Positions 1-6,341 of a stretch of DNA of 40,737 nucleotides are shown in pieces. Position numbers and translations under genes: made by a program. The notes beneath the pieces are model-generated. The model made no database searches, was not told the origin of the DNA, and saw only the letters and a program-made list of their open reading frames with translations. Source of the stretch: Arthrobacter sp. (GTDB lineage: Bacteria > Actinomycetota > Actinomycetes > Actinomycetales > Micrococcaceae); NCBI GenBank assembly GCA_026393275.1, contig JAPLAM010000098.1, positions 1 to 40,737 on the forward strand, read 5' to 3'. Position 1 is the stretch's first letter, and each line of letters starts with the position of its first letter.

Positions 1-454
1 AGCGCTCCAGGAAACGCTTGCCGTCGAACGTCTTCAGTGTGTAGGACGTGTAGAACTTGAACGCGCCCAGGAACGTCTCGAAGCGGAACTTCTTCTTGTA
101 GGCGCGGTTGAAGAGCTCACGGATGAAGTTCATCGTGTACTGGTCGAGGGTTTCCCGCTCGTAGTACTCGTTCTTGACGAGGTAGTCGAGCTTTTCCTCG
201 AGGTCGTGGAAGAACACGGTGTTGTTGTTCACGTGCTGCAGGAAGTACTGGTGCGCGGCCTCGCGGTCGGCCTCGAACTGGATCTCGCCGTTGGCCCCGT
301 ACAGGTTCAGCATGGCGTTGAGCTCGTGGTAGCCCAGGCCCTGGTAGGCGGCCGGCATGGCCGGCTTCTCACCGGGGACGGTGTGCTTCTCGACGGCGGT
401 GCTGCCGGCGGTGCCGGTCCCCGCTACTGCGGTGTCTGCGACAGTCGTGTCCAA
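1..454 (-). CDS. nrdE: Class Ib ribonucleotide reductase large subunit NrdE (N-terminal part)
   Basis: The alpha subunit reduces ribonucleoside diphosphates to deoxyribonucleotides using NrdF for the radical and NrdH as electron donor. Only the first 151 codons are here; the gene runs off the left edge. The visible part reads [15 protein letters not shown], then [20 protein letters not shown] and [20 protein letters not shown], the N-terminal NrdE pattern before the catalytic barrel. The start is probably TTG at 454, preceded by GGAAG at a suitable distance, so the gene overlaps the 3' end of nrdI by 31 bp. The first 30 residues are a loose Ala/Thr/Val-rich extension. The in-frame ATG in [10 protein letters not shown] is a less likely start. 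Identity is firm; only the start is open. Confidence 0.93.
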   Translation of the reverse strand, partial: MDTTVADTAVAGTGTAGSTAVEKHTVPGEKPAMPAAYQGLGYHELNAMLNLYGANGEIQFEADREAAHQYFLQHVNNNTVFFHDLEEKLDYLVKNEYYERETLDQYTMNFIRELFNRAYKKKFRFETFLGAFKFYTSYTLKTFDGKRFLER

Positions 455-939
455 AATTCTTCCAATCCTTGTTGTACTCGGCTGACGTCTTCAGGCGTCC
501 CCATGAGTTCGAAACGATATAGGTGCGGGACCTGGCATTTGGCGGCGATGATGTCGCCGGCCATGCAGTAGTTGTCCCCAAAGTTCGTGTTGCCCGCCCC
601 GATCACTCCCCGGAGCTGCTGCCGGTTCCTCGGATCGTTCAGAAAGCGGATGACCTGCTTCGGAACGGATCCCTCTCCCCCGGTCCCGCCGTACGTCGGC
701 AGCACCAGCACAAAAGGTTCGGTCGCCAGCAACGCCGGTTCCCTCGCGTGGAGGGGGATCCGGGCGGCGTCGACGCCCAGCTTCGCAACGAAGCGTGTGG
801 TGTTCTCGGAGGTGGAGGAAAAGTAGATGAGGTGGCTGCGCGTGGTCCGGACTGTGGCTGAGTCCACAGTGTCTGAATCCGCAGTGCCTGAGTCCCCACC
901 CGCTGCTGCCAGCGGCCTGCCGGCGGTTGCCAGTGCCAT
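424..939 (-). CDS. nrdI: NrdI, flavodoxin-like activator of class Ib ribonucleotide reductase
   Basis: NrdI is a small flavoprotein that supplies the oxidant for building the Mn(III)2-tyrosyl radical in NrdF. The FMN-phosphate loop is visible as FSSTSENT (about residues 40-47), followed by PTYGGTGG and [16 protein letters not shown], which are NrdI hallmarks. ATG at 939 is chosen because GAGG lies 8 nt upstream; GTG at 948 has no such site. At 171 residues it is longer than typical NrdI because of a low-complexity first 35 residues (repeated Asp-Ser/Thr-Val), so the true start could be internal. It lies 42 nt after nrdH and overlaps nrdE, so the three are one transcript. Confidence 0.93.
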   Translation of the reverse strand: MALATAGRPLAAAGGDSGTADSDTVDSATVRTTRSHLIYFSSTSENTTRFVAKLGVDAARIPLHAREPALLATEPFVLVLPTYGGTGGEGSVPKQVIRFLNDPRNRQQLRGVIGAGNTNFGDNYCMAGDIIAAKCQVPHLYRFELMGTPEDVSRVQQGLEEFWTRLSQTPQ

Positions 940-981
940 GGGAGTCACCTCATCCGACGTGTTGGTGCCGTGTGTTGGCTT

Positions 982-1227
982 TCAGGCGACCGCGACGGCG
1001 GCGGCCTGCGCCAGTTCTTCGATCTTGTCCGGGCGGAAGCCGGACCAGTGGTCCTGGTCGGTGACGACGACCGGGGCCTGCATGTAGCCCAGGGACTTGA
1101 GGCGCTCGAGGGCCTCGGCATCCTGTGAGATGTCGACGCTCTGGTACGCGATGCCTTTTTTGTCGAGAGCGCGGTAGGTCGCGTTGCACTGCACGCAAGC
1201 CGGCTTCGTGTAAACCGTAACGGTCAT
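982..1227 (-). CDS. nrdH: NrdH glutaredoxin-like redoxin
   Basis: An 81-residue glutaredoxin-fold protein with thioredoxin-like behaviour, reduced by thioredoxin reductase and feeding electrons to NrdE. The redox motif is CVQC (residues 11-14), right after VYTKPA. The family signature WSGFRPDKI is at 61-69. The length is normal for NrdH. It is the first gene of nrdHIE, and AAGGGGACTCAGGAC lies before its ATG. It acts in the cytoplasm. Identity is firm. Confidence 0.96.
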   Translation of the reverse strand: MTVTVYTKPACVQCNATYRALDKKGIAYQSVDISQDAEALERLKSLGYMQAPVVVTDQDHWSGFRPDKIEELAQAAAVAVA

Positions 1228-1339
1228 GTCCTGAGTCCCCTTAGTTAAGTCTGTGGTTCGTGTCCGGTGGGGCCTACTCGGAACAGGAATCCTAATCCGT
1301 TATTGGCCTCGCCCTGCGGTCTGCAACCGCTCTGCTCGA

Positions 1340-1368
1340 ACTGTATGTCGATACTACATGTAGTGCAA
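1340..1368 (-). promoter_or_regulatory. Predicted nrdHIE promoter
   Basis: On the minus strand TTGCAC (-35, 1363-1368) and TACAGT (-10, 1340-1345) are separated by exactly 17 bp. Transcription would begin near 1333, giving a leader of about 105 nt before nrdH. The spacer and the -35 edge are covered by the palindrome at 1351-1366, so a repressor bound there would block RNA polymerase. Inferred from sequence only. Confidence 0.5.
1351..1366. promoter_or_regulatory. NrdR-box-like palindrome
   Basis: ATACTACATGTAGTGC contains a perfect 12-bp palindrome, ACTACATGTAGT (1353-1364), and matches 12 of 16 positions of ACACTATATATAGTGT, which fits the NrdR consensus. NrdR is the ATP/dATP-sensing repressor of nrd operons. 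The position over the promoter spacer suits repression. The usual second box at a phased distance was looked for and not found. Confidence 0.45.
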
Positions 1369-1424
1369 GAGCCACGCGCTGACCCCAAGATGATGTATTA
1401 CAAGTATGTCATTTAACCCACTTT

Positions 1425-1510
1425 TAATCCACAGGCAGAGGGCTTCAAAATGTCCGGATTCCAGCCGTTTTCGCGGACGAAATCCACACCCTGTGGAGTA
1501 GTTAGCCACA
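1425..1510. promoter_or_regulatory. Cluster of DnaA-box-like sites in the gene-free region upstream of nrdH
   Basis: The 1369-1613 stretch has no convincing gene. It holds four 9-mers close to TTATCCACA: TAATCCACA (1425-1433), AAATCCACA (1480-1488), TACTCCACA on the minus strand (1492-1500) and TTAGCCACA (1502-1510). They carry one or two mismatches each, and three of them lie within 31 bp. The region is AT-richer than its surroundings. DnaA binding is an inference. Confidence 0.3.
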
Positions 1511-1586
1511 ATTAACCGCCCCGCGTGTCGCATCGCGGACGGCGTGTCGCGCACCGGTGTGCGGAGGGGTTTGGAGTGGCACGAAG

Positions 1587-1600
1587 CACTGCATGCAGTG
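1587..1600. other. Perfect 14-bp palindrome
   Basis: CACTGCATGCAGTG is a perfect palindrome lying 14 bp from the cfa terminator. Its CACT...AGTG outline resembles the NrdR-like box at 1351-1366, but it is more than 230 bp from it and not at any promoter I can see. Confidence 0.4.
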
Positions 1601-1613
1601 GGCGAAGGCACAG

Positions 1614-1645
1614 AAAAGGCGGGCACCTGCCGGTGCCCGCCTTTT
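1614..1645. terminator. Bidirectional intrinsic terminator after the cfa gene
   Basis: A perfect 14-bp stem (1614-1627 with 1632-1645) closes a 4-nt loop. Its GC core is GGCGGGCACC and its outer pairs are A/T, giving U-runs on both strands. It begins 2 bp after the stop codon of the CFA-synthase gene and would end that operon on the minus strand. Confidence 0.85.
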
Positions 1646-1647
1646 CC

Positions 1648-3090
1648 CTACGCTTTTCGGTCCAGCACGATCTGCTGCACGTCCAGGTAACCGGTCTCGA
1701 AGCCGGCGCGGGAGTAGCAGAGGTAGAACAGCCACATCCGCTGGAAGATCTCGTCAAACCCGAGAGCGCGGACGTCCTCGCCGCTGGCCATGAAGCGCTC
1801 CGACCAGAGCCGCAGGGTCTGGGCGTAGTGCTCGCCCATCGCGAGGCGTTCCCGGACCCGGAGCCCGGTCTGCTTCTCGGTGACTTCCTCGATGGCCCGG
1901 ACCGACGGGATGACGCCGCCGGGGAAGATGTACTTGTGCACCCAGGTGTAGCTGGTCCGGGTGGCGATCAGCCGGTCGTGGCCGATCGTGATGGCCTGGA
2001 TGGCCACCTTCCCGCCGGGAGCCAGGACCCGCTCGATGGTCTGGAAGTAGGTGGCCCAGTACTCGTAGCCCACCGCCTCGATCATTTCGACCGACACGAC
2101 GGCGTCGTACTCGCCTTCCACCGCCCGGTAGTCCTTGAGTTCGATCGTGACGGCGTCGGCATAGCCTGCCTCGGCCACGCGCTGACGTGCCAGCTCCTGC
2201 TGTTCGCTGGAGAGTGTCACCGAGTAGACGGTGGCACCGCGGGCCGCGGCCCTCAGGGCCAGCTCGCCCCAGCCGGTGCCGATTTCCAGCACCCGGGTTC
2301 CTTCCTTGACGCCGGCCTTGTCCAGCAGCCGGTCGATCTTCGCCTGCTGCGCGGCGGCCAGCCCGTCCCATGCCACGTTCCGCAGTTCCTCGCCGCTCTC
2401 CGGGAAAAGCGCGCTGGAGTAGGTCATGGTGCCGTCCAGGAACGTCGCGAAAAGCTCGTTGGACAGGTCGTAGTGCCGCGAGATGTTGGACCGGGTGTTC
2501 TGCTCCGTATTGCGTTCGGTCCGCGGCGTGCGGGGCAGGTAGAGGCCGCGCAGCTTCTGCAGTGGCTCGGGCACGAGCGACCCCGCCCGGGAAGCGAAGA
2601 CTTCCATCACCGCGGTGAGGTCATCCGCGTCCCAGTCCCCCGCCATGTAGGACTCGCCCAGGCCGATCAGGCCGCCGTCGCCCAGCCGGGCGGCGAAAGC
2701 TTCCGGACGGTGCATGGTCATGACCGGCACGGACCCGCCACGCTCCGACTGTTTCTGCTCCAATTGTTGCTGCTCCGATTGAGCCTTGCCCAGGACGGTG
2801 CCGTCGGGGTATCGCACCTCGAGCGGAAGCCGGCGTACGGCGGCCCGGAAGATGGCGTCTGCGGCGCGGCCCGCAAGCTTGGCCTTGAGGCCCGAGGGCA
2901 CGGTGGCGATGCTCGGCCAGATGGCGGCGTCGATGACTGCGGGCGGCTGCGGCACCGTGTACGGCACGGCCGGAGTCTCTGCGGATTCCTTCTGTGCCGA
3001 ATCCTTCTGGGCCGGTTCCATCTGCGCCTGGTTCTTCTGCCCTGAATTCACCTGCACCGGCTGTGATCCGGTCGCTTCGGTCATGGTCAC
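1648..3090 (-). CDS. Cyclopropane-fatty-acyl-phospholipid synthase family methyltransferase (UfaA1-like)
   Basis: SAM-dependent methyltransferase (480 residues) expected to methylate or cyclopropanate the double bond of unsaturated acyl chains in membrane phospholipids. The C-terminal CFA domain shows RHYDLSNELF (near 205-214), the SAM loop VLEIGTGWGE (267-276), VEMIEAVG and YLCYSRAGF. The N-terminal part includes GLGESYMAGDW. GTG at 3090 is chosen: AGGAGG lies 7 nt upstream and it shares GTGA with the DUF1365 stop. ATG at 3084 is 13 nt from AGGAGG. Oddities are a Gln/Ser/Lys/Glu-rich first 40 residues and a Gln-rich insert around 104-118. The gene order matches the mycobacterial Rv0447c-Rv0449c triplet. 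Whether the product is cyclopropane or 10-methyl acyl chains cannot be read from sequence. Confidence 0.88.
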   Translation of the reverse strand: MTMTEATGSQPVQVNSGQKNQAQMEPAQKDSAQKESAETPAVPYTVPQPPAVIDAAIWPSIATVPSGLKAKLAGRAADAIFRAAVRRLPLEVRYPDGTVLGKAQSEQQQLEQKQSERGGSVPVMTMHRPEAFAARLGDGGLIGLGESYMAGDWDADDLTAVMEVFASRAGSLVPEPLQKLRGLYLPRTPRTERNTEQNTRSNISRHYDLSNELFATFLDGTMTYSSALFPESGEELRNVAWDGLAAAQQAKIDRLLDKAGVKEGTRVLEIGTGWGELALRAAARGATVYSVTLSSEQQELARQRVAEAGYADAVTIELKDYRAVEGEYDAVVSVEMIEAVGYEYWATYFQTIERVLAPGGKVAIQAITIGHDRLIATRTSYTWVHKYIFPGGVIPSVRAIEEVTEKQTGLRVRERLAMGEHYAQTLRLWSERFMASGEDVRALGFDEIFQRMWLFYLCYSRAGFETGYLDVQQIVLDRKA

Positions 3091-3818
3091 TGGACTGCCT
3101 CCTGTGAAGAGTGGTGTGGTTTCTTGATGATGGGCAACCGACGTGCCCAAAGCTTGATTCCCTGCCAGCGGATCTGTGCTGCGACCCGCAGCGGCGCCAG
3201 CGGGACGGCGAGCGCCGCTGCCAGGATGTTCGGCACCGTGGCTTCGCGGCGGACACCGTCCACGGTGGCGACGAAGGGTTTGTGCCCTTCGCGTTCCAGG
3301 ACGATCGAGACGGCGAGCCGATCCGCGGGTTCGGGCAGCTTCATCCGGTACCGGCCGTCGACGTCGTTGAACGGCGAGACGTAGAACGCCTTGGGCACGG
3401 TGGCCCGGCCGGCGCCGTCGGTCTCCAGCAGGTAGCAGTGCCGCTCCCCGTAGGTGTTGTGGACCTCGGCGACCACGCAGCGCAGCTCGCCCGCCGCGTC
3501 GTGGCACCAGAATAGGGTCAGCGGGTTGAAGACGTGGCCGAGGACGCGGGCGCTGGCCAGCATGGTGATCCGGCCGTCGTCGAGCGCGATGCCCTGGGTG
3601 GCGAGGTAGCGTTCGACGTTGCCGCGCAGCGTCCCGGCCGGGTCGCCCAGGTGGTCCGCGGCGGTGAACCGGGCCAGCGGGGTGAGCCAGCGCGGCAGCG
3701 CGGGGAGGGCGTCGACGTCGACGTACCAGCTGTAGCTGCGGTAGGTGAAGGCGTTGTGCAGCGGCGTGCGCCGCACGTGGGCGATCGAGGTGCGGTAGAT
3801 GGCTGCGTTGCTGCTCAT
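3087..3818 (-). CDS. DUF1365 family protein
   Basis: A 243-residue protein of the DUF1365 family, whose biochemical function is not established. It is almost always encoded beside an FAD amine oxidase and a CFA-type methyltransferase, as here. Visible family features are an N-terminal VRRTPLHNAFTYRSYSWYVD, then GHVFNPLTLFWC, EVHNTYGERHCYLL and KAFYVSPFND. ATG at 3818 overlaps the amine oxidase stop (ATGA), and the gene's own stop overlaps the cfa start (GTGA), so all three are translationally coupled. The coupling suggests a complex or fixed stoichiometry with its neighbours in acyl-chain modification (inference). Confidence 0.88.
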   Translation of the reverse strand: MSSNAAIYRTSIAHVRRTPLHNAFTYRSYSWYVDVDALPALPRWLTPLARFTAADHLGDPAGTLRGNVERYLATQGIALDDGRITMLASARVLGHVFNPLTLFWCHDAAGELRCVVAEVHNTYGERHCYLLETDGAGRATVPKAFYVSPFNDVDGRYRMKLPEPADRLAVSIVLEREGHKPFVATVDGVRREATVPNILAAALAVPLAPLRVAAQIRWQGIKLWARRLPIIKKPHHSSQEAVQ

Positions 3819-5245
3819 GCGCCCTCCAGTCCAGCAGCCTGCAGTTCGGGAGCCTGCAGTTCGGGGACACTGGCCGGTTCCCACTCGCGGCCCAGTCGGG
3901 CCGCGGCGCGCACGCCGGACAGGGCCCCGTCCTCGTGGAAACCCCAGCCGTGGTAGGCGCCGGCGAAGGCCAGCCGGCCGTCGCCCAGGCCTTGGATCTG
4001 CTCCTGGGCGCGCAGCGACTCCGGGGTGTACTGCGGGTGTTCGTAAACCATGCGCTCGAGGACGGTGCCGTCGCCGATCAGCTCGGACTCGCCGAGGCTG
4101 ACGATGTAGCGCCCGCCGTCCGCCGGCTCCAGCCGCTGCAGCCGGGTCATGTCATAGCTGACCAGGACCCGGTCCGGCCGGGCGTCGCAGGAGGGCAGCC
4201 GGTAGTTCCAGGAGGCTTTCGCGTTCTCGCTGGCCGGCAGCACGGCGTCATCGCGGTGGAAGACGGTCTGGTTGACCGAGTACGGCATACCCGCCAGGGC
4301 GTCCCGCTCGGCCGGCGACGCATCCTCGAGCATCCGCAGCGCCTGCGCCGGGTGGGTGGCGATCACGACGGCGTCGAAATACTCGGTGCTCTCCACTCCT
4401 GTGCCATTCTGGCCTGTTCCTCGGCGCGTGGTGATCTCCACGCCGCCTGCGTCGCGGCGGACCCGGATGACGGGGCTGGACAGCCGGACGTCGGGCAGCG
4501 TCGCGGCGAGCTTGTCCACGTAGCTGCGCGAGCCGCCCGTGACCGTGCGCCACTGCGGGGAGCCCTTGACGCCGAGGAGGCCGTGGTGGCCGAGGAAGGT
4601 AAAGAGGTAGCGGGCCGGGTACGCCAGCGCGGTGGTCGGATCGCAGGACCAGACGGCGCTGACCACCGGGGTCATGAAGTGCACGATGAAGTAGCTGCTG
4701 AACTTCTCGCGGTCCAGGAACTCGCCCAGGGTCAGCTCGGCGGCCGAGGTGCCCGCCGTCGTCGTTCCCGGGAGGGTGTTGGCTTCGGCGGCGTCGGCTT
4801 CGGCGAGCAGGGCGCGGGCCCGGCGGTAGAACCGGGTGACCTCGAGCAGCATCAGCAGGTAGCGGCCGCGTAGCAGGGTGGACGCCTTGGGAATGATGCC
4901 CCGTGCGCCGCCCCGTGCGCCCGCGTATTCCAGACCGCAGCCGTCGCAGCGGATGGACATGCTCATTTCCGAGTCCTGGGTCTGCACGCCCAGTTCCTGG
5001 AAGAGCCGCAGCAGGGTGGGATAGGTCCGTTCGTTGTGGACGATGAAGCCGGTGTCGACGCCCAGCATGGAGCCGTCCGCCTGGGGTACGTCATGGGTGT
5101 GGGCGTGGCCGCCGAGCCGTGCGTCCGCCTCGAACACGGTCACCTGGTCCCGCCGGTTCAGGACGTAGGCCGCGGTCAGTCCGGCCACTCCGCTTCCGAT
5201 CACGGCCACGCGCCGACCTCCCGCGATGCTTGCTGCTTGCTGCAC
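3815..5245 (-). CDS. FAD-dependent amine oxidase-like oxidoreductase of the CFA operon
   Basis: A 476-residue flavoprotein, NAD(P)-binding Rossmann-like / amine-oxidase fold. The dinucleotide loop is GSGVAGL (17-23), with the ribose-binding Glu in VFEAD (39). The C-terminal FAD contact region reads LAFAGAYHGWGFHEDGALSG. Family relatives are annotated amine oxidases, but the context points to a lipid substrate, perhaps desaturation or oxidation of an acyl chain (inference). GTG at 5245 is chosen: AGGAG lies 7 nt upstream and the Rossmann fold starts just after it. The open frame extends further up but crosses the divergent promoter region. Near the C-terminus PELQA occurs twice, from a perfect 15-bp tandem duplication (3836-3865). 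First gene of the three-gene operon. Confidence 0.87.
   Translation of the reverse strand: MQQAASIAGGRRVAVIGSGVAGLTAAYVLNRRDQVTVFEADARLGGHAHTHDVPQADGSMLGVDTGFIVHNERTYPTLLRLFQELGVQTQDSEMSMSIRCDGCGLEYAGARGGARGIIPKASTLLRGRYLLMLLEVTRFYRRARALLAEADAAEANTLPGTTTAGTSAAELTLGEFLDREKFSSYFIVHFMTPVVSAVWSCDPTTALAYPARYLFTFLGHHGLLGVKGSPQWRTVTGGSRSYVDKLAATLPDVRLSSPVIRVRRDAGGVEITTRRGTGQNGTGVESTEYFDAVVIATHPAQALRMLEDASPAERDALAGMPYSVNQTVFHRDDAVLPASENAKASWNYRLPSCDARPDRVLVSYDMTRLQRLEPADGGRYIVSLGESELIGDGTVLERMVYEHPQYTPESLRAQEQIQGLGDGRLAFAGAYHGWGFHEDGALSGVRAAARLGREWEPASVPELQAPELQAAGLEGA
3836..3865. repeat. Two tandem copies of a 15-bp unit in a coding region
   Basis: AGCCTGCAGTTCGGG occurs twice in direct succession (3836-3850, 3851-3865). 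It is in frame and duplicates five residues at the C-terminus of the amine oxidase, beyond the FAD-binding fold. It looks like a recent slippage product. Confidence 0.8.
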
Positions 5246-5269
5246 TGGTCTACTCCTGTCGCTTCGCCT

Positions 5270-5303
5270 GAATTGTCCTGGTGGATCTTCTAAGGGGCAA
5301 TTC
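5270..5303. promoter_or_regulatory. Inverted repeat in the divergent lysR / amine oxidase promoter region
   Basis: GAATTG (5270-5275) and CAATTC (5298-5303) are exact inverse complements 22 bp apart, with further partial matches outside the arms. They lie in the 172-bp region between the divergent regulator and operon, where a LysR operator is expected. No clear -10/-35 pair was found. Confidence 0.3.
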
Positions 5304-5417
5304 GTCACCACGGGGCATCCGGATGAGTGCGATTTCCCAGCAGTTGCCTGGAACCAATGTGCCAGAATGAAGCGGGATTCCGCACCCGCCTCACCGCAAC
5401 CACCCGAAGGGCAGCCG

Positions 5418-6338
5418 TTGATCAACCCCGTGCACCTCCGAACGCTGGTGGAAGTGGTCCGGCTGGGCTCGTTCGCGGCGGCCGCCACGCGGCTGGGCTA
5501 CACGGCTTCCGCGGTGTCGCAGCAGATGTCCGCGCTTGAGCGTGACACCGGGGTGGGCCTGTTCCAGCGCTCGGCCCGCAGCATTCACCCCACGGACGCC
5601 GCCGTCGTGATGACCCGGCACGCGGCCAAGGTCCTCACCGATATCGACGCCCTGATGGCGGCGGCCGCCCGCACCCGGGACAGCACCGGCCAGGAACTCC
5701 GGCTGGGCATCTTCCCGAGCCTGGCCACCTACGTCCTCCCCCGGATCCTGCAGAACCCGGCGTGGAAAAACCTGGGGATCGAGCTGCGGGTCTCCGTGGC
5801 CGAGCCGGGCCAGACCATCCAGGGCCTGCGCACCGGCGGAGAGCTCGACGTCGCCCTGGTGTACCAGGTAGGGCAGTCCGGGCTCGCCTGGCCGCACACG
5901 GTCAACCGGCAGTGGATCGGCGACGACGACTTCCGCGTGGTGCTGCCGGCGGCCTGGGGCATCGGCCCGGAGTCGAAGGTGGCGGCCGACCACCTGTCCG
6001 ACATGCCCTGGATCATGCACCACCCCGGCACCTCCGACGCCACGGTGATCGAACGGCTCTTCGCCAGCTGCAACCTGCACCCGCGCGTGGTGGCCAACAG
6101 CGACGACTTCCACGCCAGCCTGGAAATGGCGGCCGCCGGGCTCGGGGCCGCGCTGGTCCCCGAGCTGGCCCTGCTGCACCGGCCCGCCGGGGTGGTGGTG
6201 CTGGACGTCCCCGAGATCCGGCTGGCCCGCAACGTCTTCGCCCTGCTACCCAAGGAGCAGCAAACGGCCCAGGTGCAGCTGTTCGTGGAGCTGCTGGCGG
6301 AGACGATGACCAAGCTCGGCACCACCCGCCGGGACTGA
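5418..6338 (+). CDS. LysR-family transcriptional regulator
   Basis: A 306-residue LysR regulator. The N-terminal winged helix-turn-helix reads LRTLVEVVRLGSFAAAATRL followed by GYTASAVSQQMSALERDTG (about 7-45). The periplasmic-binding-like effector domain covers roughly 95-300. TTG at 5418 is chosen because GAAGG lies 7 nt upstream and the HTH then starts where the family normally has it. ATG at 5367 would add 17 residues without a ribosome site. It diverges from the amine oxidase-DUF1365-cfa operon, the usual arrangement for a LysR protein and its target, so control of that operon is likely but inferred. Its stop is 3 bp from the stop of the convergent aldehyde dehydrogenase. The ligand is unknown. 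Confidence 0.9.
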   Translation: MINPVHLRTLVEVVRLGSFAAAATRLGYTASAVSQQMSALERDTGVGLFQRSARSIHPTDAAVVMTRHAAKVLTDIDALMAAAARTRDSTGQELRLGIFPSLATYVLPRILQNPAWKNLGIELRVSVAEPGQTIQGLRTGGELDVALVYQVGQSGLAWPHTVNRQWIGDDDFRVVLPAAWGIGPESKVAADHLSDMPWIMHHPGTSDATVIERLFASCNLHPRVVANSDDFHASLEMAAAGLGAALVPELALLHRPAGVVVLDVPEIRLARNVFALLPKEQQTAQVQLFVELLAETMTKLGTTRRD

Positions 6339-6341
6339 GGC

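Noticed and set aside
1381..1410. Second NrdR box at a phased distance from the first
   Set aside because: Positions about 31 and 42 bp upstream of the palindrome were compared with the consensus and matched poorly.
3091..3870. CFA synthase frame open upstream to 3870
   Set aside because: This part overlaps DUF1365 in another frame and reads as an Arg/His-rich shadow; the real start is at 3090 or 3084.
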